In this document: piece after piece, positions 5,851-8,129 of the stretch | Numbering within the stretch: the first letter of the stretch is position 1 | How the letters are laid out: each line of letters begins with the position of its first letter | DNA from: an uncultured delta proteobacterium | GTDB lineage: Bacteria; Myxococcota_A; Polyangia; Polyangiales; Ga0077539 | NCBI GenBank assembly: GCA_903860995.1 | Contig: CAIOSS010000736.1 | Location: 1 to 8,129 of the forward strand | Reading direction: 5' to 3' | DNA length: 8,129 nt | The notes under the pieces: generated by a model | What the model was told of the DNA's origin: nothing | What the model saw: the letters and a program-made list of their open reading frames with translations, nothing else | Database searches by the model: none | Program-made: the position numbers and the translations under genes

Positions 5851-7467
5851 ATGTACCGCGACCCCTCCTACGCGCCGCCCGTCGACACCCTCGCCCCCTT
5901 CCTGCGCCTCGCCGCGGGCTCCGTGGGCATCACCGAACTGCGCTTCGCCCCGGACATCTCCCCGAAGCAGCTGGGCGGCTCGCTCTCCTTCGCGCAGGTC
6001 GCCCCGCACGAGCACCCCGTGGCGCTGCTCGACAGCACGGTGATGCAGTCGGGCAAGGCCGGCGCGCTCGTGACCAACCTCGCGCTGCACCTCGACTCGC
6101 CCCGCCAGCGCATCCCCCTGGAGCTCATCCAGTGGGAGCCCACCTTCCCGCGCGGGCTCTCCGAGCCGGGGGTGCTGCACACCCCGCAGGGCAGCGCGAT
6201 GCTCCCGCGCATGCCCACCCGGGAGACCTCCGCGGCGCTCGCGCGCCTGCTCAGCGCGGTCGCGTGGTGGGTGCGCAGCGGCGGGCGCTTCGCCGTCGGC
6301 AGCGGCGCCGTGCCGGGGCCCGTCGGCGCCCTCGCCGCGCAGTGGCTTCGGGGGGACGGGATCACCGCGGCGCCGATGATGACGACGGCGGCGCTGCACG
6401 TCGCGGGGCCGTGCCTGCCCGACTGGCTCGCCCCGGACACCGACGAGGAGCTGCTCGCCCTCGTCGACGAGACCATCCGCCGCGACGGCACCCGCGCCAT
6501 CGCCTTCACCGACCGGCGCATCCTCACCAACGGCAGCTCACCCCCGCTGCAGATCCCGTACGGGGCGATCCAGTCCGTCGAGGTCTTCAAGGGGATGATC
6601 ACCCCGTCGCTCAAGCTGGTGGTCGGCGGCCAGCGGGTGGAGCTCAGCACCGTCGCCTCCCACGAGGCCGCGCAGGGGATGGGCGCCTTCCTCCACAACC
6701 TCCTCCAGCTGCCGCCCGAGTACCGCCGCGCGATGCCCCCGGCGCCGCCCGGCGCGGACGACCCCACCGGCGCCCTCGCGTCGCTGCGCGCCCTCGCCTG
6801 GCCCGACCCGCGGGTCTCCACCCTCTTCGAGCTGGTGCACGCCGCGCACGCGCGGGGCGACGTCCCGCCGGAGGCCGCGCGCGACCTCGTGGTGCGCACG
6901 CGGCTGCTCCAGCAGGCGGTGCGCCATGGGCACGCCCGCCACGCCGGCGCGAGCGTGTCGCCGCTCTCGGTGTACGACCTGGAGTTCCTCTTGTGGCAGT
7001 GCCTCGGGCAGCCGGTGCGGCAGCAGGTGATCCCCGGCGGCAAGGCGCTGGAGTACGACCTGCGCACGGGCGGCGGCAGCGGCCGGATGATCGCGTCGAG
7101 CGTGGTGGGCCTCGCGATGCTGGCGGTGGTGGGCTTCGGCTGGGTGGGCGGCGGCGGGAGCCGGTCGCAGCAGGTGTTCGCCCGCATCGCCGAGGCGCCC
7201 TGCGGGGCGTACTTCACCCTCACCGACGCGTCGGGGCGCTCGCTCGCGGAGCCCGAGCCGAAGATCTACGGCGCGCTGTCCGCGGCCTTCGCCGACGCCG
7301 CCGCAGAGACCCTCCTCCGCCGGGCGCTCTTCGGGTGGAACCTCTCTCCAGGCGAGCTCCACGCGCAGCCCGTCGCGGCGCTGGATCAGCGCATCGGGGC
7401 CCTGCTGGGCCGCGCCGACGCCGGGGTGTTCGTGCGCCGCGACGGGCTCGGCGGGGCGACCGGGTGA
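5851..7467 (+). CDS. 538-aa protein with two PH-like modules and one membrane helix, unknown function
   Basis: Seen: module 2 at about 198-287 has the bacterial PH (YokE-like) pattern: LLALVDETIRRDG, AIAFTDRRIL (216-225), IPYGAIQSVE (235-244), then beta strands and a closing helix. Module 1 at about 51-140 repeats it in weaker form: PVALLDSTVMQSGKAGALVT (56-75) then RIPLELI (87-93) and a helix AALARLLSAVAWW, suggesting an internal duplication. A Pro/Gly linker and a helical region (about 300-395) follow, then one hydrophobic helix at about 413-433 ending in GGGGS, and a C-terminal domain of about 100 residues. Such modules often mediate membrane or protein contact (family knowledge); a partner is not identifiable. 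There is no signal peptide, so the PH-like part is probably cytoplasmic and the protein anchored near its C-terminal third. ATG 5851 has no in-frame start just upstream. Its stop overlaps the next gene by four bases. I recognise no full-length family. Confidence 0.85.
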   Translation: MYRDPSYAPPVDTLAPFLRLAAGSVGITELRFAPDISPKQLGGSLSFAQVAPHEHPVALLDSTVMQSGKAGALVTNLALHLDSPRQRIPLELIQWEPTFPRGLSEPGVLHTPQGSAMLPRMPTRETSAALARLLSAVAWWVRSGGRFAVGSGAVPGPVGALAAQWLRGDGITAAPMMTTAALHVAGPCLPDWLAPDTDEELLALVDETIRRDGTRAIAFTDRRILTNGSSPPLQIPYGAIQSVEVFKGMITPSLKLVVGGQRVELSTVASHEAAQGMGAFLHNLLQLPPEYRRAMPPAPPGADDPTGALASLRALAWPDPRVSTLFELVHAAHARGDVPPEAARDLVVRTRLLQQAVRHGHARHAGASVSPLSVYDLEFLLWQCLGQPVRQQVIPGGKALEYDLRTGGGSGRMIASSVVGLAMLAVVGFGWVGGGGSRSQQVFARIAEAPCGAYFTLTDASGRSLAEPEPKIYGALSAAFADAAAETLLRRALFGWNLSPGELHAQPVAALDQRIGALLGRADAGVFVRRDGLGGATG

Positions 7468-8129
7468 GCGCCACGACGCTGACCCCCGCGCAGGCCCTCG
7501 ACCGCGCCCGCAAGCTGCTCGCGCTGGCCACGTCGCCCAACGTGCACGAGGCCGCCGCCGCCGCCGCGCAGGCGCAGGCGCTCATCACCCGCCACCGACT
7601 GGAGTCCTGGCTCGACGCCGCGACCGGCGCCGCGGTCGACCCAGACCCCATCGTCGACGCGCGCGCCGAGCCCCTCGACGTGGCCCGCCGGCAGCGCCCC
7701 TGGAAGGTCGCCCTCGCGGGCGCGCTCGCGGAGGCCAACGGCTGCCTCGCGTACACCCTGGAGACCGCCGAGGGCGAGGCCATCGTGCTGGCGGGGCGCG
7801 CGCGCGACCGGGCCGCCGTCGCCGCCCTCTGGGCGTGGCTGCTGCGGCGCGTCGAGTGGCTCTCCGCCACGCACGGGGCCAACCGCCCGCGGCGCTGGCA
7901 CGAGGCCTTCCGGGTGGGCGCCGTCGACGCCATCGCCGAGCGGCTGCGGGTCACCACCGCGGCGGCGCACGACGCGACCGAGGGGGCGGCGCTCGCGGTC
8001 ATCGACCGGGCCCTGGAGGTCGAGCGCGAGGCCCTCGAGCGCTTCGCCGAGGAGCACCTGCGCCTCGGGCGGGGGCGGGCGCTGCGGGTCGACGCCGCGG
8101 CGTGGCGGCGGGGGCGCGCGGCGGGCGCG
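7464..8129 (+). CDS. DUF2786-type protein with DUF7168-like C-terminal part, 3' end outside window
   Basis: GTG start overlapping the upstream TGA (GTGA); 222 codons are open to the window edge with no stop. Residues 12-46 carry the DUF2786 signature: RARKLLALATSPNVHEA, an alanine/glutamine-rich helix, then LITRHRL. After a variable linker, about 75-222 fits the domain that usually follows (DUF7168, by recall): RPWKVALAGALAEANGCLAY, an IVLAGRARDRAAVAALWAWL helix region with RRVEWL, then EAFRVGAVDAIAERL. The last codons, AAAWRRGRAAGA, resemble the closing YxxGxxAG element of these proteins, so probably only a few residues are missing. DUF2786 proteins are common in phages and plasmids as well as chromosomes and have no agreed function. 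I see no catalytic motif. Translational coupling to the PH-like membrane protein suggests a shared task. Codon use is strongly GC-ending like its neighbour, so no sign of recent transfer. Confidence 0.85.
   Translation, partial: MSATTLTPAQALDRARKLLALATSPNVHEAAAAAAQAQALITRHRLESWLDAATGAAVDPDPIVDARAEPLDVARRQRPWKVALAGALAEANGCLAYTLETAEGEAIVLAGRARDRAAVAALWAWLLRRVEWLSATHGANRPRRWHEAFRVGAVDAIAERLRVTTAAAHDATEGAALAVIDRALEVEREALERFAEEHLRLGRGRALRVDAAAWRRGRAAGA

Overview
The window is very GC-rich DNA (by eye above 70% G+C), and every gene I can support lies on the plus strand. Gene density, GC-ending codons, a Bat-type TPR/SH3 protein, a myxobacterial-looking SDR family and many stand-alone hypothetical proteins suggest a Myxococcota-like bacterium (formerly Deltaproteobacteria). 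That placement is inference from style and family recall, not from a marker-gene comparison.

Layout, left to right. (1) 1-729: 3' part of a BatE-like membrane protein (TPRs, two membrane helices, SH3-like tail); its frame is open to the left edge. (2) 730-1556: about 830 bases without an intact gene, holding two copies of a short repeat, a broken C-terminal remnant of a probable DUF1517 protein (926-1170) and a leader region rich in GTTCAC hexamers. (3) 1557-1922: a small exported protein with a signal peptide and two cysteines. (4) 2049-5523: a translationally coupled three-gene unit, argS (arginyl-tRNA synthetase), a degenerate extended SDR-like protein and a Maf/YceF-type nucleotide pyrophosphatase; both junctions are 4-base stop/start overlaps. 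(5) 5524-5850: a less GC-rich gap with a 13-base direct repeat, a third copy of the dispersed repeat and an 8-bp stem-loop. (6) 5851-8129: a second coupled pair, a 538-residue protein with two PH-like modules and one membrane helix, and a DUF2786-type protein whose 3' end is cut by the window edge.

How they work together: argS and maf are housekeeping functions (tRNA charging, removal of non-canonical nucleotides). The SDR-like protein between them has lost the usual catalytic Tyr/Lys pair and most of the glycine motif, so it is probably not a conventional oxidoreductase. The PH-like/DUF2786 pair has no known role; it is the best candidate here for an undescribed functional unit. I see no CRISPR array, insertion sequence, tRNA or rRNA gene.
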